A stretch of 64,000 nt of DNA. Origin: Photobacterium galatheae (lineage in GTDB: Bacteria; Pseudomonadota; Gammaproteobacteria; Enterobacterales; Vibrionaceae). The position numbers and the translations under genes were made by a program. Location: positions 62,001 to 126,000 of the forward strand of contig NZ_JMIB01000043.1 of the NCBI RefSeq assembly GCF_000695255.1, written 5' to 3'. Shown here piece after piece: positions 1-7,480 of the stretch. The first letter of the stretch is position 1. Every line of letters begins with the position of its first letter. Below the pieces are notes generated by a model that was not told the origin of the DNA, made no database searches, and was given only the letters and a program-made list of their open reading frames with translations.

Positions 1-96
1 CAGCAGTACTCGGGAAAGACTCAGGAAAACCAGAGACATGAGGGAAAACAGGATGACAGGGAACAGCAACCCTGTCTTTTGTTTAAGTTTTTGCAT
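1..96 (-). CDS. N-terminus of a membrane protein (partial, runs off window)
   Basis: Only the first 32 residues are present, read leftward from an ATG at 96. They give a short basic start (MQKLKQK) and then one hydrophobic segment, as in an inner-membrane protein. The gene lies 39 bases downstream of dgkA on the same strand, so the two may be co-transcribed. In Vibrionaceae dgkA is often followed by a sulfatase-fold phosphoethanolamine transferase or LTA-synthase-like enzyme. That identity is inferred from context only, since the catalytic domain is outside the window. Confidence 0.55.
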   Translation of the reverse strand, partial: MQKLKQKTGLLFPVILFSLMSLVFLSLSRVLL

Positions 97-135
97 TACA
101 ACTACATCCGAATAAACGGCATCCGGAAAAACGGA

Positions 136-504
136 CTACCAGTACAACTTGAATAAAATCGCCAGCCAGATCCCACCAGCAAGAAGCAGTGAAACAAACA
201 CTGCCGCAGAACCAATATCTTTTGCCCGTCCACTCAGTTCATGAATTTCGCTGCCGATCCGATCAACCACAGCTTCAAGCGCTGAGTTCAGCAGTTCCAC
301 AATGACCACCAGAAATAAACTGGCAATCAGAAGGATGTGTTCAACGAAACTGACGGGCAGAAAAAATGAAATGGCAGTAAGCAGCACAAGCAGACAAATT
401 TCCTGTCGGATCGCAGCTTCATTTTGCCACGCCGCTTTCAGGCCCTGCATCGAATAACCCGTTGCCTTGACGATGCGAACGACCCCAGTGTTACCAGGCT
501 TCAT
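136..504 (-). CDS. dgkA: Diacylglycerol kinase DgkA
   Basis: This small integral membrane kinase phosphorylates diacylglycerol to phosphatidic acid, recycling the lipid left by osmoregulated glucan or lipid A modification. The 122 residues match the usual prokaryotic DAGK length of about 120. An amphipathic N-terminus is followed by three membrane helices, near residues 38-55, 58-75 and 98-118. The family signature is visible as VELLNSALEAVVDRIG around residues 67-83, and it carries the catalytic Glu and the metal-binding Glu/Asn. The gene lies directly upstream of the partial membrane protein at 1-96, which fits a lipid-modification operon. Confidence 0.95.
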   Translation of the reverse strand: MKPGNTGVVRIVKATGYSMQGLKAAWQNEAAIRQEICLLVLLTAISFFLPVSFVEHILLIASLFLVVIVELLNSALEAVVDRIGSEIHELSGRAKDIGSAAVFVSLLLAGGIWLAILFKLYW

Positions 505-741
505 AGTGTTCCTTGTCTAATTTTAAAGTCGGACAAAATAGTGAAAAATTGCTTTGATGTCAGCAGTAAGTTGCTTAGTTATGAGCTTACTCCAATTCAG
601 GCTGACCTTGTTTCGTCATTTTGTGATGTTTAACACGCCCCAAATGTCTCTCGTCAGAACATCCATCTCAAAATGCCCCCATCCTGACAGCCATTCCTTA
701 AGAATCACTTAAGAAATAGCCCCGCCACCACGCGTAATGAA

Positions 742-1191
742 TTAAACAGGGAGCTGCTGCCCGGTTTTCACGGTTCTGATGGCCAGATTGGTATGGATAT
801 CCTTCACCATGGTTAACAGTTGAAGCTGACGGACGAAAGCCTCGTAATGCGGCAAATCTCTGGCGACCACTTCGAGCAGGTAATCGTAAGCTCCGGAAAT
901 GACATGCGCACTGATCACTTCCGTCATGTCACCGACCACTTTTTCAAACGCATCAATGGGTTGATCATTGTGATTATTCAGGCTGACATTGACGAAAAAA
1001 GTCATCATCAATCCCAGTTTTTGTCTGTCCAGCGTCGCCTGATACCCCGAGATAATGCCGTCTGATTCCAGTTTTTTAATTCGTCTGGCACAAGGTGACA
1101 CGGACAAACCCACTTTGTCGGCAATTTCCGCTGTGCTTTGCCGTGCATCCCGTTGAATTTCCTGCAATATCTGCTTGTCTTTTTTATCCAT
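742..1191 (-). CDS. Lrp/AsnC family transcriptional regulator
   Basis: A 149-residue Lrp/AsnC protein. Residues 1-60 form the winged helix-turn-helix, including SVSPCARRIKKLE, and residues 65-145 form the RAM ligand-binding domain that normally senses an amino acid. The frame is open upstream to 1293, but the ATG at 1191 is preceded by AAGGA at good spacing and begins MDKKDKQIL, the family's typical start. It is divergent from the EamA exporter at 1382. Lrp-type regulators commonly control the amino-acid exporter beside them, so it probably regulates that gene. The ligand is unknown. Confidence 0.92.
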   Translation of the reverse strand: MDKKDKQILQEIQRDARQSTAEIADKVGLSVSPCARRIKKLESDGIISGYQATLDRQKLGLMMTFFVNVSLNNHNDQPIDAFEKVVGDMTEVISAHVISGAYDYLLEVVARDLPHYEAFVRQLQLLTMVKDIHTNLAIRTVKTGQQLPV

Positions 1192-1381
1192 ATTCCTTGC
1201 CGCCTTTATTCTGTCGCTGAATCTTGAAATCCCTTTCGCCGAGAATAGGGAAAACAAACTAAAATTATCAAAAATATTAGTAAAACCTACCAAAAATACT
1301 CATGATGAAGGCCAATTTTGCCAACTTTTCTCCCTGACAATAACTGATACTGGAGATAACTCAATTGTCAGGATTCACACA

Positions 1382-2317
1382 ATGCAAAAGTCCGCCTCCA
1401 CGCTGCTGACAGGGCTGTCAGCGATGATAATCACCTTACTGATCTGGTCCGGTTTTTTCCTTTCGCTTCGCGCTTCCAGCCACTCGAATCTCACCACAGC
1501 TGATATTGCGCTGATTCGCTTTGTTCCGGCAGCTTTGCTGTTCAGTTGGTTATGCCGGCACAAGTTCAAACGTATCCTTCAAACGCCAAAACGCTACCTG
1601 CTCCTGATCTGCTGGGGAGCCGGGCTTCCTTATTTCCTGATTGCCGGACAAGGCTTACAGTATGTCCCCGTTGCGGATGGCGCGTCGCTGATCCCCGGTA
1701 TCCTGCCACTGTTTGTTTCGGGAATCGCCGTCTTCTGTTACCGGGAAACGATTTCACCGGCCCGAAAAGCGGGACTGATCCTCATCGCGATTGGCGTGGT
1801 GGGATTTGTTGCCAAATCATTCGCGGCCGGTCAGCCTGGCATGCTGCTCGGTTACAGTATTCTGCTGTTCGCCAGTTTCAGTTGGGCGTGGTTTACCATC
1901 GCCATGCGGTTATCCGGACTCTCTGCGATGGAAGGGGCTGCGGTGATCGCCATTTCAGGCTGCCTTTTATTAACGATGGGTGCACTCAGCGGTCAAATGT
2001 CCTTCAACCTGCTGTCTTCAGATCATCATGAGGTGTTTTATCATTTTCTGGTGCAAGGTGTCGGGGTGGGTATTGTGTCCAGCCTTTGCTATACCATGGC
2101 GATTTCAAGGCTGGGGGCAGAAGTGAGTGCGGCACTGGGTTCGTTTACGCCGGTTTTGGCAGCCTTGATGGCGATCCCTTTATTTTCAGAGCCGCTGTCA
2201 GAGCAGACGATGCTGGCCATGGCGCTGATTGTGATGGGTGCGCTGGCTGCCAGTGAAGTGCTGCCGGTCAGTCATAGTAACCTACTGAAAAAATTACGCA
2301 GACAAAGAGCGGGGTGA
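1382..2317 (+). CDS. EamA/DMT family transporter (probable metabolite exporter)
   Basis: A 311-residue inner-membrane protein with about ten hydrophobic helices in two EamA repeats, the usual size of drug/metabolite transporters such as RhaT- or YdcZ-type exporters. The longer open frame from 1175 overlaps the divergent regulator, so I chose the ATG at 1382, which begins MQKSASTLLTGLSAMI and runs straight into helix 1. The divergent Lrp/AsnC gene suggests export of an amino acid or a related compound. The substrate cannot be read from the sequence. Confidence 0.9.
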   Translation: MQKSASTLLTGLSAMIITLLIWSGFFLSLRASSHSNLTTADIALIRFVPAALLFSWLCRHKFKRILQTPKRYLLLICWGAGLPYFLIAGQGLQYVPVADGASLIPGILPLFVSGIAVFCYRETISPARKAGLILIAIGVVGFVAKSFAAGQPGMLLGYSILLFASFSWAWFTIAMRLSGLSAMEGAAVIAISGCLLLTMGALSGQMSFNLLSSDHHEVFYHFLVQGVGVGIVSSLCYTMAISRLGAEVSAALGSFTPVLAALMAIPLFSEPLSEQTMLAMALIVMGALAASEVLPVSHSNLLKKLRRQRAG

Positions 2318-2319
2318 GA

Positions 2320-2526
2320 TCAGGCAACCCCCATCAGGCTTTTGTATGTTTCAACAGACTGCTCAAAAAAAGCACGTTCATCATCGTCAGCAATTTTTTC
2401 AGCCTGATTCAGAAATACCTCAGGACCAGCTTTGCCGTTTTTCAGTTGCCAAACGGCATAGGCTGCCTGCTTATCCAGTTCCACACGGTTTTTCTCAGAA
2501 TCTGACAGTAAACACAGATTATGCAT
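2320..2526 (-). CDS. DUF3283-like small protein
   Basis: A 68-residue acidic, helical protein (MHNLCLLSDSEKNRVELDKQ at its start) with a conserved-looking VWQLKNGKAGPE segment. It resembles the small Vibrionaceae family DUF3283, which has no assigned function. It is convergent with the EamA gene, with only two bases between the stops. The family assignment is from memory of the pattern. Confidence 0.65.
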   Translation of the reverse strand: MHNLCLLSDSEKNRVELDKQAAYAVWQLKNGKAGPEVFLNQAEKIADDDERAFFEQSVETYKSLMGVA

Positions 2527-2642
2527 GATGTATCCCTAAAGTGAAGTCAGTCGCGGAAGGGCGTCATAGTATCGGATTTCGCATGAATGTGAAGCCTTTC
2601 CCTTTCACAGAAGTACCTCAGAAACACCACGAAACAGTTAAA

Positions 2643-3287
2643 CTAAAACCCCAGATGTGTAGACACCACCCAAGTAAATACAACCACAACCACAGTGATC
2701 AGGGCCACACTGATCACCGGATTCAGTGTGCGCTGGCTGGGGTACCGGATGGCATCCATGACAGACGGTTCATCTGTGTGTCCGCTCCCCGTTCCCGCCT
2801 GGCTCAGTTGTGACAGCCCTTCGCTGATACAGTCTTCTTCACTATCAATCACCTGCGCATCAAACCAGCGCTGGCGATCAACCAGACGATCAGCCGGTAC
2901 ATGACGTGGCGACCCGAATTGTCCGGTACGCGGTTCGATGACGCTAATCACCATCAATGCATCCGACTCCCCCCAGACCCAGCAAGGTAAATAATTCCCC
3001 TGAATATCGACCCGACAAGGGAATGGATACCGATCGCTGGTCAGCAACTGATTCACAGGCATCCCGATATGCTGGAGCGCATTTTGCGCACTTTCCAGCC
3101 AGGGCTGAATGGCATGACGGTAGATGTTCTGGCGAAGTGGCAGCAGGCGGGACAAACCACGAAGCACAAACGGCTGATATTCAGAGCGAATGTGTTGCTG
3201 TTGCCAGAACTGCTGTGCAGGCTGAGTGTCCTGCAATGCAAGAAACACAGCCTGGCAGGTTTTCTGATAACGTTCATAATTTGTCAT
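2643..3287 (-). CDS. Hypothetical protein with a C-terminal membrane anchor
   Basis: I do not recognise this 214-residue protein. The N-terminal 190 residues are polar and rich in Gln, Arg and Trp. A single hydrophobic stretch, roughly residues 190-208 (VISVALITVVVVVFTWVV), follows, so it looks like a tail-anchored inner-membrane protein. The start is the ATG at 3287, because a strong GGAGG lies five bases upstream; the alternative GTG at 3293 lies inside that site. A decayed piece of a related sequence lies at about 4900-5215. Function unknown. Confidence 0.7.
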   Translation of the reverse strand: MTNYERYQKTCQAVFLALQDTQPAQQFWQQQHIRSEYQPFVLRGLSRLLPLRQNIYRHAIQPWLESAQNALQHIGMPVNQLLTSDRYPFPCRVDIQGNYLPCWVWGESDALMVISVIEPRTGQFGSPRHVPADRLVDRQRWFDAQVIDSEEDCISEGLSQLSQAGTGSGHTDEPSVMDAIRYPSQRTLNPVISVALITVVVVVFTWVVSTHLGF

Positions 3288-3489
3288 ATTCACCTCCGCA
3301 GACTCCGTTTACCATGAGTGTAAGTGTTCCTGACCCGTTGATCGTTGATCTCATCGGGAATTTCACAAATATGAGAAATTTTTGTGAAACCAGATGAGAA
3401 AATACATTCGGGTCCAAAGCACCTTCTCGGAATGTCTTTTCCTGCGTTTCTATATCGTTTACTCAGCCATCAGTGCCCTGCTATTTCCT

Positions 3490-3682
3490 GTCTTTCCTAC
3501 ATAAACCCTTCGATATAAAACGATATATTTTATTTAAAAATCAACAAACTATCGTCATTCCCGCGCAGGCGGGAATCCACTGGGCACGAGATGAAAGTAA
3601 TCTGCCAGAATCATTTCCCCCCTCATTTCTCGTGTAGTTCTTCCTCAAAAGTCACTGGCTCCCCGCCTGCGCGGGGATGACA
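3490..3682 (+). repeat. Long intergenic repeat, copy 1 (paired palindromes)
   Basis: This stretch resembles 43698-43893, including the flanking CTTTCC-AAACCC-TCGAT block. The core at 3551-3682 is bounded by two GC-rich palindromes, CCCGCGCAGGCGGG near 3561 and CCCCGCCTGCGCGGGG near 3661. They are also inverted copies of each other, with CACTG on their inner sides. The short CCCGC...GCGGG palindrome with flanking GTCAT/ATGAC is a type of dispersed repeat seen in many proteobacteria. No coding frame is supported. Confidence 0.85.
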
Positions 3683-3745
3683 AAAGGAAGCGGGGATGAC
3701 AAAAGGAAGCGGGGATGACAAAAGGAAGCGGGAATGACAGAGAAG
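3672..3745 (+). repeat. 19-base tandem repeat trailing the palindromic element
   Basis: Three perfect copies of the 19-base unit CGGGGATGACAAAAGGAAG run from 3672 to 3728, followed by degenerate units up to about 3760. The unit begins with the right half of the adjoining palindrome. It therefore looks like slippage amplification of the repeat's own end, not a coding or CRISPR structure. Confidence 0.9.
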
Positions 3746-3794
3746 CGGGACAACAGGAAGGAGCGGTTACCCTTTCGCCAAGTCTCATGACCTT

Positions 3795-4823
3795 TCAGAT
3801 GTGATTAAGAGACAGGCCATTTCTGTGACGCGGCACTGCCTCAGTTTCTGGAATGCCCTGCTCCCGTAGCCAGCCCATCAAGGTTGGCAAAAATGCTTCC
3901 GTCAGTGCCTCCTCCTGCAGCCATGTCATTTTCAGCCACTGCCAAACCCCAAACTGCTGCTGCGGGAAAACATCCGAATTCAGCAGGCCATGACTGGCTT
4001 GCCGAAGCAACGCCGTGGTGACCTTCGGGTGTGGCTGGTGCTGCCAGAATTGATATTCATAGCGGGCATCGACATTCAGATCGTCTTCTCCCCACAGGAG
4101 CAAAGTCGGAATGCGGATGCGCTGATAATCCTGCCGCGCATCTGTGAGAAAGTTCTTCATCACAAAGGTGAACCGCTCCGGGGACATTGCATCTTCACCA
4201 GCCCGACTAACATACTCGGCATACGCCGGTCCGGTGCGAAGAAAGGCGATTTCTGCATCGAAAAGGCGAAGTTGCTCGGCGATTTGAGCCGGACTTGCGC
4301 CGTTTTGACTGTGTTGAATTCGGGTGTAATAGCGCCCCTGCTCCACCCAGTTGGTGGCAAATCCGACTCCAATCGCGAATCCGAATCGGTCATCACGTGC
4401 CGCCAACGCCGGCACCACCCAGCCCGCTTGGCTAAAGCCGAACAACCCAGTACGCTGCGGCGCGATCCCATGAGTTTCCTGGACCCACTTCGCCACCGCC
4501 AGTACTTCCTGTTGCCGCTGGGCCATGGTTTGCGCCAGCCAGTTGCCTTCCGAATCGCCGACACCCGGTTTATCCCAGCTCACCACCGCAATCCCCTGCT
4601 GTCGCAGTGTTTGCCAGATCAACGGATAGTAGCCATTGGCATCGTAAGGCATGGCACTGTCGCCGTGAACAAAGAGCACCGCAGCACTCGGCGTGTTTTG
4701 TCCCAACGGCGGCAAATACTGGCCCGACAGCCGCTTGCCGTCATGCCGCAACTGAAAGGGCTCTGCATGAGCACCCGGCAACATCAGGCTGACCCAGCAC
4801 AGCACCAAAAGAACGGTTTTCAT
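3795..4823 (-). CDS. Secreted alpha/beta hydrolase (esterase/peptidase-like)
   Basis: A 342-residue protein with a cleavable signal peptide (MKTVLLVLCWVSLMLPGAHA), so it acts in the periplasm or outside. The alpha/beta-hydrolase fold is visible: an oxyanion region around VLFVHGDS, the nucleophile elbow GFSQAG near residue 140, an acid in LLLWGEDDLNVDA near residue 245, and a catalytic His in ASHGLLNSD near residue 283. This pattern fits the S9-like/DUF1749 type of serine hydrolases, several of which are annotated as BAAT or acyl-esterase-like. The substrate is unknown. It is flanked by repeats and gene debris, with no clear operon partner. Confidence 0.85.
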   Translation of the reverse strand: MKTVLLVLCWVSLMLPGAHAEPFQLRHDGKRLSGQYLPPLGQNTPSAAVLFVHGDSAMPYDANGYYPLIWQTLRQQGIAVVSWDKPGVGDSEGNWLAQTMAQRQQEVLAVAKWVQETHGIAPQRTGLFGFSQAGWVVPALAARDDRFGFAIGVGFATNWVEQGRYYTRIQHSQNGASPAQIAEQLRLFDAEIAFLRTGPAYAEYVSRAGEDAMSPERFTFVMKNFLTDARQDYQRIRIPTLLLWGEDDLNVDARYEYQFWQHQPHPKVTTALLRQASHGLLNSDVFPQQQFGVWQWLKMTWLQEEALTEAFLPTLMGWLREQGIPETEAVPRHRNGLSLNHI

Positions 4824-4899
4824 CCTTCCTCTCCCCCAGCAGATGTCCGATTTCCCCGCTCAGTGCCAGAGACACATGCAAGCACAGCGTAAAAATCCA

Positions 4900-5215
4900 T
4901 CACATAAACATACTAGCTCCGCCTACGCCCGAGTGAGCCTCAGATCGCGACCGCCAGCACCGCACTGACGCAGGCCGGAGCCACCATTCAGTTTGCCGAT
5001 CGATCCTGAGGGCTATCACCTTGAAATGAACCGCGAGGTCAAACTCACGACAAGCGGCATGCAGTGAACGCATGCTCCTGCTGAATAAAGTACGAAAAGC
5101 AAACGTCTGCGCGACAGAGCATAAGAGACGAGTAAGCGAGCGGAATTGCTGGCATGTCCAGTACAGTAATACAGGCTGAGTGTCCCGCAATGCAGAAAAC
5201 ACAGCCTGGCAGGCA
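4900..5215 (-). pseudogene. Decayed remnant related to the 2643-3287 gene
   Basis: On the minus strand one frame reads FSALRDTQPVLLYW near its start, matching FLALQDTQPAQQFW in the intact gene at 2643-3287. The DNA around 5175-5218 matches 3215-3258 closely, for example CAGGCTGAGTGTCC-GCAATGCA-AAACACAGCCTGGCAGG. The similarity then fades, and no ribosome binding site or convincing full-length frame exists. It looks like a partial, degraded duplicate, or a shared repeat that also covers the start of the intact gene. Confidence 0.5.
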
Positions 5216-5226
5216 TTCAGGCAGAA

Positions 5227-5742
5227 TTACAAGCTGAAACCAACACTCAGCAAAATAGCATTATTGTCTACATCGCCCATATCGCGATATTCATAGCCTA
5301 AAGAGACATCCAGCAATGGAATAATTCCTAATACGAATCCAGCACCTCCCGCAAATCCCCAACCATCATCGCTTTGTTTCACACCGGCGAGCTTGCGATC
5401 AACGTCATAATAGTTCCCACCGGCTTTCGCATACACGCTCCCAACAAGTAACGGAATATCTGCCTGAAGCGTGATCGGGACAGACGTATAATCAATGTCA
5501 TTTTTTGCCGAAGTTAAGTCCGAATCCACTTCCCCACTGCCAATGGCCAACCCAGCATTCACGCTGAAAATACTGGTCAGTCGATAGGAAGCATCCACAC
5601 CATATTCATAGCCATAATCAGAATTACCATCATACTCAAGCCGCGCAGCACCAGCATGCGCGCCAACAGACAATCCCAGAATATCTGCACTGGCTGGCAG
5701 GCTGAGCATCCCGATAGCCAATGACATCATTACTTTTTTCAT
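5227..5742 (-). CDS. Small outer-membrane beta-barrel protein (YfaZ-like)
   Basis: A 171-residue protein with a signal peptide (MKKVMMSLAIGMLSLPASA), followed by alternating polar/hydrophobic strands and ending in SVGFSL, the C-terminal aromatic/hydrophobic pattern recognised by the Bam machinery. Size and Gly/Asp/Tyr-rich strands fit an 8-strand barrel of the YfaZ or OmpW-like class. The frame is open 10 codons further upstream, but the ATG at 5742 has GAAGGGA about nine bases ahead and gives the clean signal peptide. No ligand is indicated. Confidence 0.8.
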   Translation of the reverse strand: MKKVMMSLAIGMLSLPASADILGLSVGAHAGAARLEYDGNSDYGYEYGVDASYRLTSIFSVNAGLAIGSGEVDSDLTSAKNDIDYTSVPITLQADIPLLVGSVYAKAGGNYYDVDRKLAGVKQSDDGWGFAGGAGFVLGIIPLLDVSLGYEYRDMGDVDNNAILLSVGFSL

Positions 5743-6131
5743 GTTTACGATCCCTTCGAAGAAAAAGTCCAAAACAGTCTGTGCCCATTCAACCTTTAGT
5801 CTATTTCTCCATTTTCACCAACTAAAGCCACCGGAAAAACAATCAGATACTGACAATTTTCATGGTTCTGTCACAAACACAGTGTTTTCCTCCTGCAAAG
5901 TGAAATCGATTACACCCATGTATTAGTCAAACCTTCAGCCAATTCCGGTGACTAAGAGATTAAAATTCAAAGTTATTGCATTATCTTCCTGTTAAAAAAG
6001 GAAATAATGCTTATTGAGTGTTTTCATTCATCAATTGAGACTCAATGCGAACCGAACAAAAAGCAAACGATTCGCTTCAAGCTTTCAACACAAAGAGTAA
6101 GTAAGTCTGGATTACGCCGCAGATAATCAAT
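5743..6131. other. Intergenic region, no gene seen
   Basis: About 390 AT-rich bases between the divergent beta-barrel gene and the xapX-deoD operon. It must carry both promoters. No conserved RNA or open frame with a ribosome binding site stands out. Confidence 0.6.
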
Positions 6132-6153
6132 AAAATGTGATCGATTTCAAAAG
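6132..6153 (+). promoter_or_regulatory. Probable CRP binding site upstream of xapX-deoD
   Basis: The left half AAATGTGATC matches the CRP consensus exactly; the right half (GATTTCAAAAG) is weaker. It lies about 140 bases upstream of xapX. CRP control of deoD-type nucleoside catabolism genes is established in enteric bacteria and Vibrio, so the site makes biological sense. The call rests on one good half-site. Confidence 0.45.
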
Positions 6154-6290
6154 TTAACGGGCACAACTTTCCTAGACTGGCCCCAGATTCAACGGCAGCC
6201 TTTTGGCATTGTTTATTTTTTTGCCGCCGCTGTGTTGAGGTTATTTCAGACAAGATGTACCACTGAGTACGACATACAGAGGGTAAACAC

Positions 6291-6461
6291 ATGAACGAGA
6301 TTCTGCTCGCAACTGTTGCAGGATTAATTGTAGGACTGTTCTTCAGTGCGGTGAAGCTGCCATTGCCAGCGCCACCTGTTCTGCCTGGTATTATGGGTAT
6401 CGTTGGTGTTTACCTCGGTGGTATTGCGTACCAGGCAGTTGTTGAACGTTTCTTCTCATAA
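6291..6461 (+). CDS. XapX-domain small membrane protein
   Basis: A 56-residue protein starting MNEILLATVAGLIVGLFFS, with two hydrophobic segments around a proline-rich turn (KLPLPAPPVLPG). This is the pattern of the XapX/DUF1427 family. GAGGG lies eight bases before the ATG. It sits 33 bases upstream of deoD, as in other Vibrionaceae, and is probably co-transcribed. The family was named from its link to xanthosine phosphorylase; its molecular role is not established. Confidence 0.85.
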   Translation: MNEILLATVAGLIVGLFFSAVKLPLPAPPVLPGIMGIVGVYLGGIAYQAVVERFFS

Positions 6462-6494
6462 TTTTTTTCACGAATAACTTGTCAGGAGTCCGCT

Positions 6495-7205
6495 ATGGCA
6501 ACCCCGCATATCAATGCTGAACTTGGTGATTTCGCAGAAACTGTACTGATGCCAGGTGACCCGCTGCGCGCGAAGCTGATCGCCGAAACTTACCTGGAAG
6601 ATGCGAAAGAAGTCTGTAACGTCCGGAACATGTTTGGCTACACCGGCACCTATAAAGGTAAGAAACTCTCTGTCATGGGTCATGGTATGGGTATCCCATC
6701 CTGCTCGATCTATGTGCACGAACTCATCAAAGATTTCGGTGTGAAAAATGTGATTCGTATTGGTAGCTGCGGTACGGTGAGCGATGACATCAAACTGATG
6801 GATATCGTCATCGCCATGGGCGCATCAACCGACTCGAAAGTAAACCGCATCCGTTTCAACAACCATGACTTTGCAGCGATCGCAGATTACCACCTGCTGG
6901 AAACCGCGGTCAGCGAAGCACGTGAGCAAAATGTACCGGTTCGTGTTGGTAACGTTTTCTCTGCCGATTTGTTCTACAGCCCTGAAGCTGATCTGTTCGA
7001 CAAAATGAACAAACTGAACATTCTGGGTGTAGATATGGAAGCTGCCGGTATCTACGGTGTAGCAGCAGAACTGGGTGCAAAAGCACTGACCATGCTGACC
7101 GTCTCCGATCACATTACCCGTGGTGAGCACCTGAGCTCTGACGACCGTCAGAAATCATTCCATGCCATGATGCAGGTTGCTCTGGAAACCGCGATCAAAA
7201 TTTGA
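6495..7205 (+). CDS. deoD: Purine nucleoside phosphorylase, DeoD type
   Basis: This hexameric cytosolic enzyme cleaves purine (deoxy)ribonucleosides with phosphate to the base and (deoxy)ribose-1-phosphate. The 236 residues match the family length. Hallmarks are the N-terminal ATPHINAE, the phosphate-binding MPGDPLRAK and RIGSCGT, the ribose/base-site VDMEAAGIY, and the catalytic Asp in TVSDHI. A good ribosome site (CAGGAG) precedes the ATG. It pairs with xapX and sits below a probable CRP site, indicating induction when nucleosides serve as carbon source. Confidence 0.97.
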   Translation: MATPHINAELGDFAETVLMPGDPLRAKLIAETYLEDAKEVCNVRNMFGYTGTYKGKKLSVMGHGMGIPSCSIYVHELIKDFGVKNVIRIGSCGTVSDDIKLMDIVIAMGASTDSKVNRIRFNNHDFAAIADYHLLETAVSEAREQNVPVRVGNVFSADLFYSPEADLFDKMNKLNILGVDMEAAGIYGVAAELGAKALTMLTVSDHITRGEHLSSDDRQKSFHAMMQVALETAIKI

Positions 7206-7412
7206 TGCGGCACCGTTCTGACCTGTCCACCGGACCGAATCAGAATGGCAAAGGCGGTCACTGTTACCGCCTTCAACCCAAGGATTAGTCAGCTCAAGCA
7301 AGGCATACCGCCTGTCGCAGCTCAACATTCTGTAATATGTGGCGTCTTACACAATTTGAAGCGGGTAATTCCGGGCGACATTGCAATGCCTGACCGTTTG
7401 GGCCAACTAATG

Positions 7413-7454
7413 GGTGCTGAGTCATCATAAGCGGTAATGACTCGGCACCTTTTT
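7413..7454 (+). terminator. Rho-independent terminator of the xapX-deoD transcript
   Basis: A 13-base stem, GGTGCTGAGTCAT against ATGACTCGGCACC with one G-U pair, closes an 11-base loop and runs into TTTTT. It lies about 200 bases after deoD. A weaker hairpin without a long T-run (AAGGCGGT/ACCGCCTT, 7251-7273) precedes it. Confidence 0.85.
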
Positions 7455-7480
7455 CTATGATGTTATCGGAGTGGGACTCG

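Noticed and set aside
3672-3760. CRISPR-like tandem array
   Set aside because: Units are 19 bases, directly adjacent with no spacers, and derive from the neighbouring palindrome.
7245-7430. Small open frame between deoD and its terminator
   Set aside because: No ribosome site, spans hairpins, composition unlike a protein.
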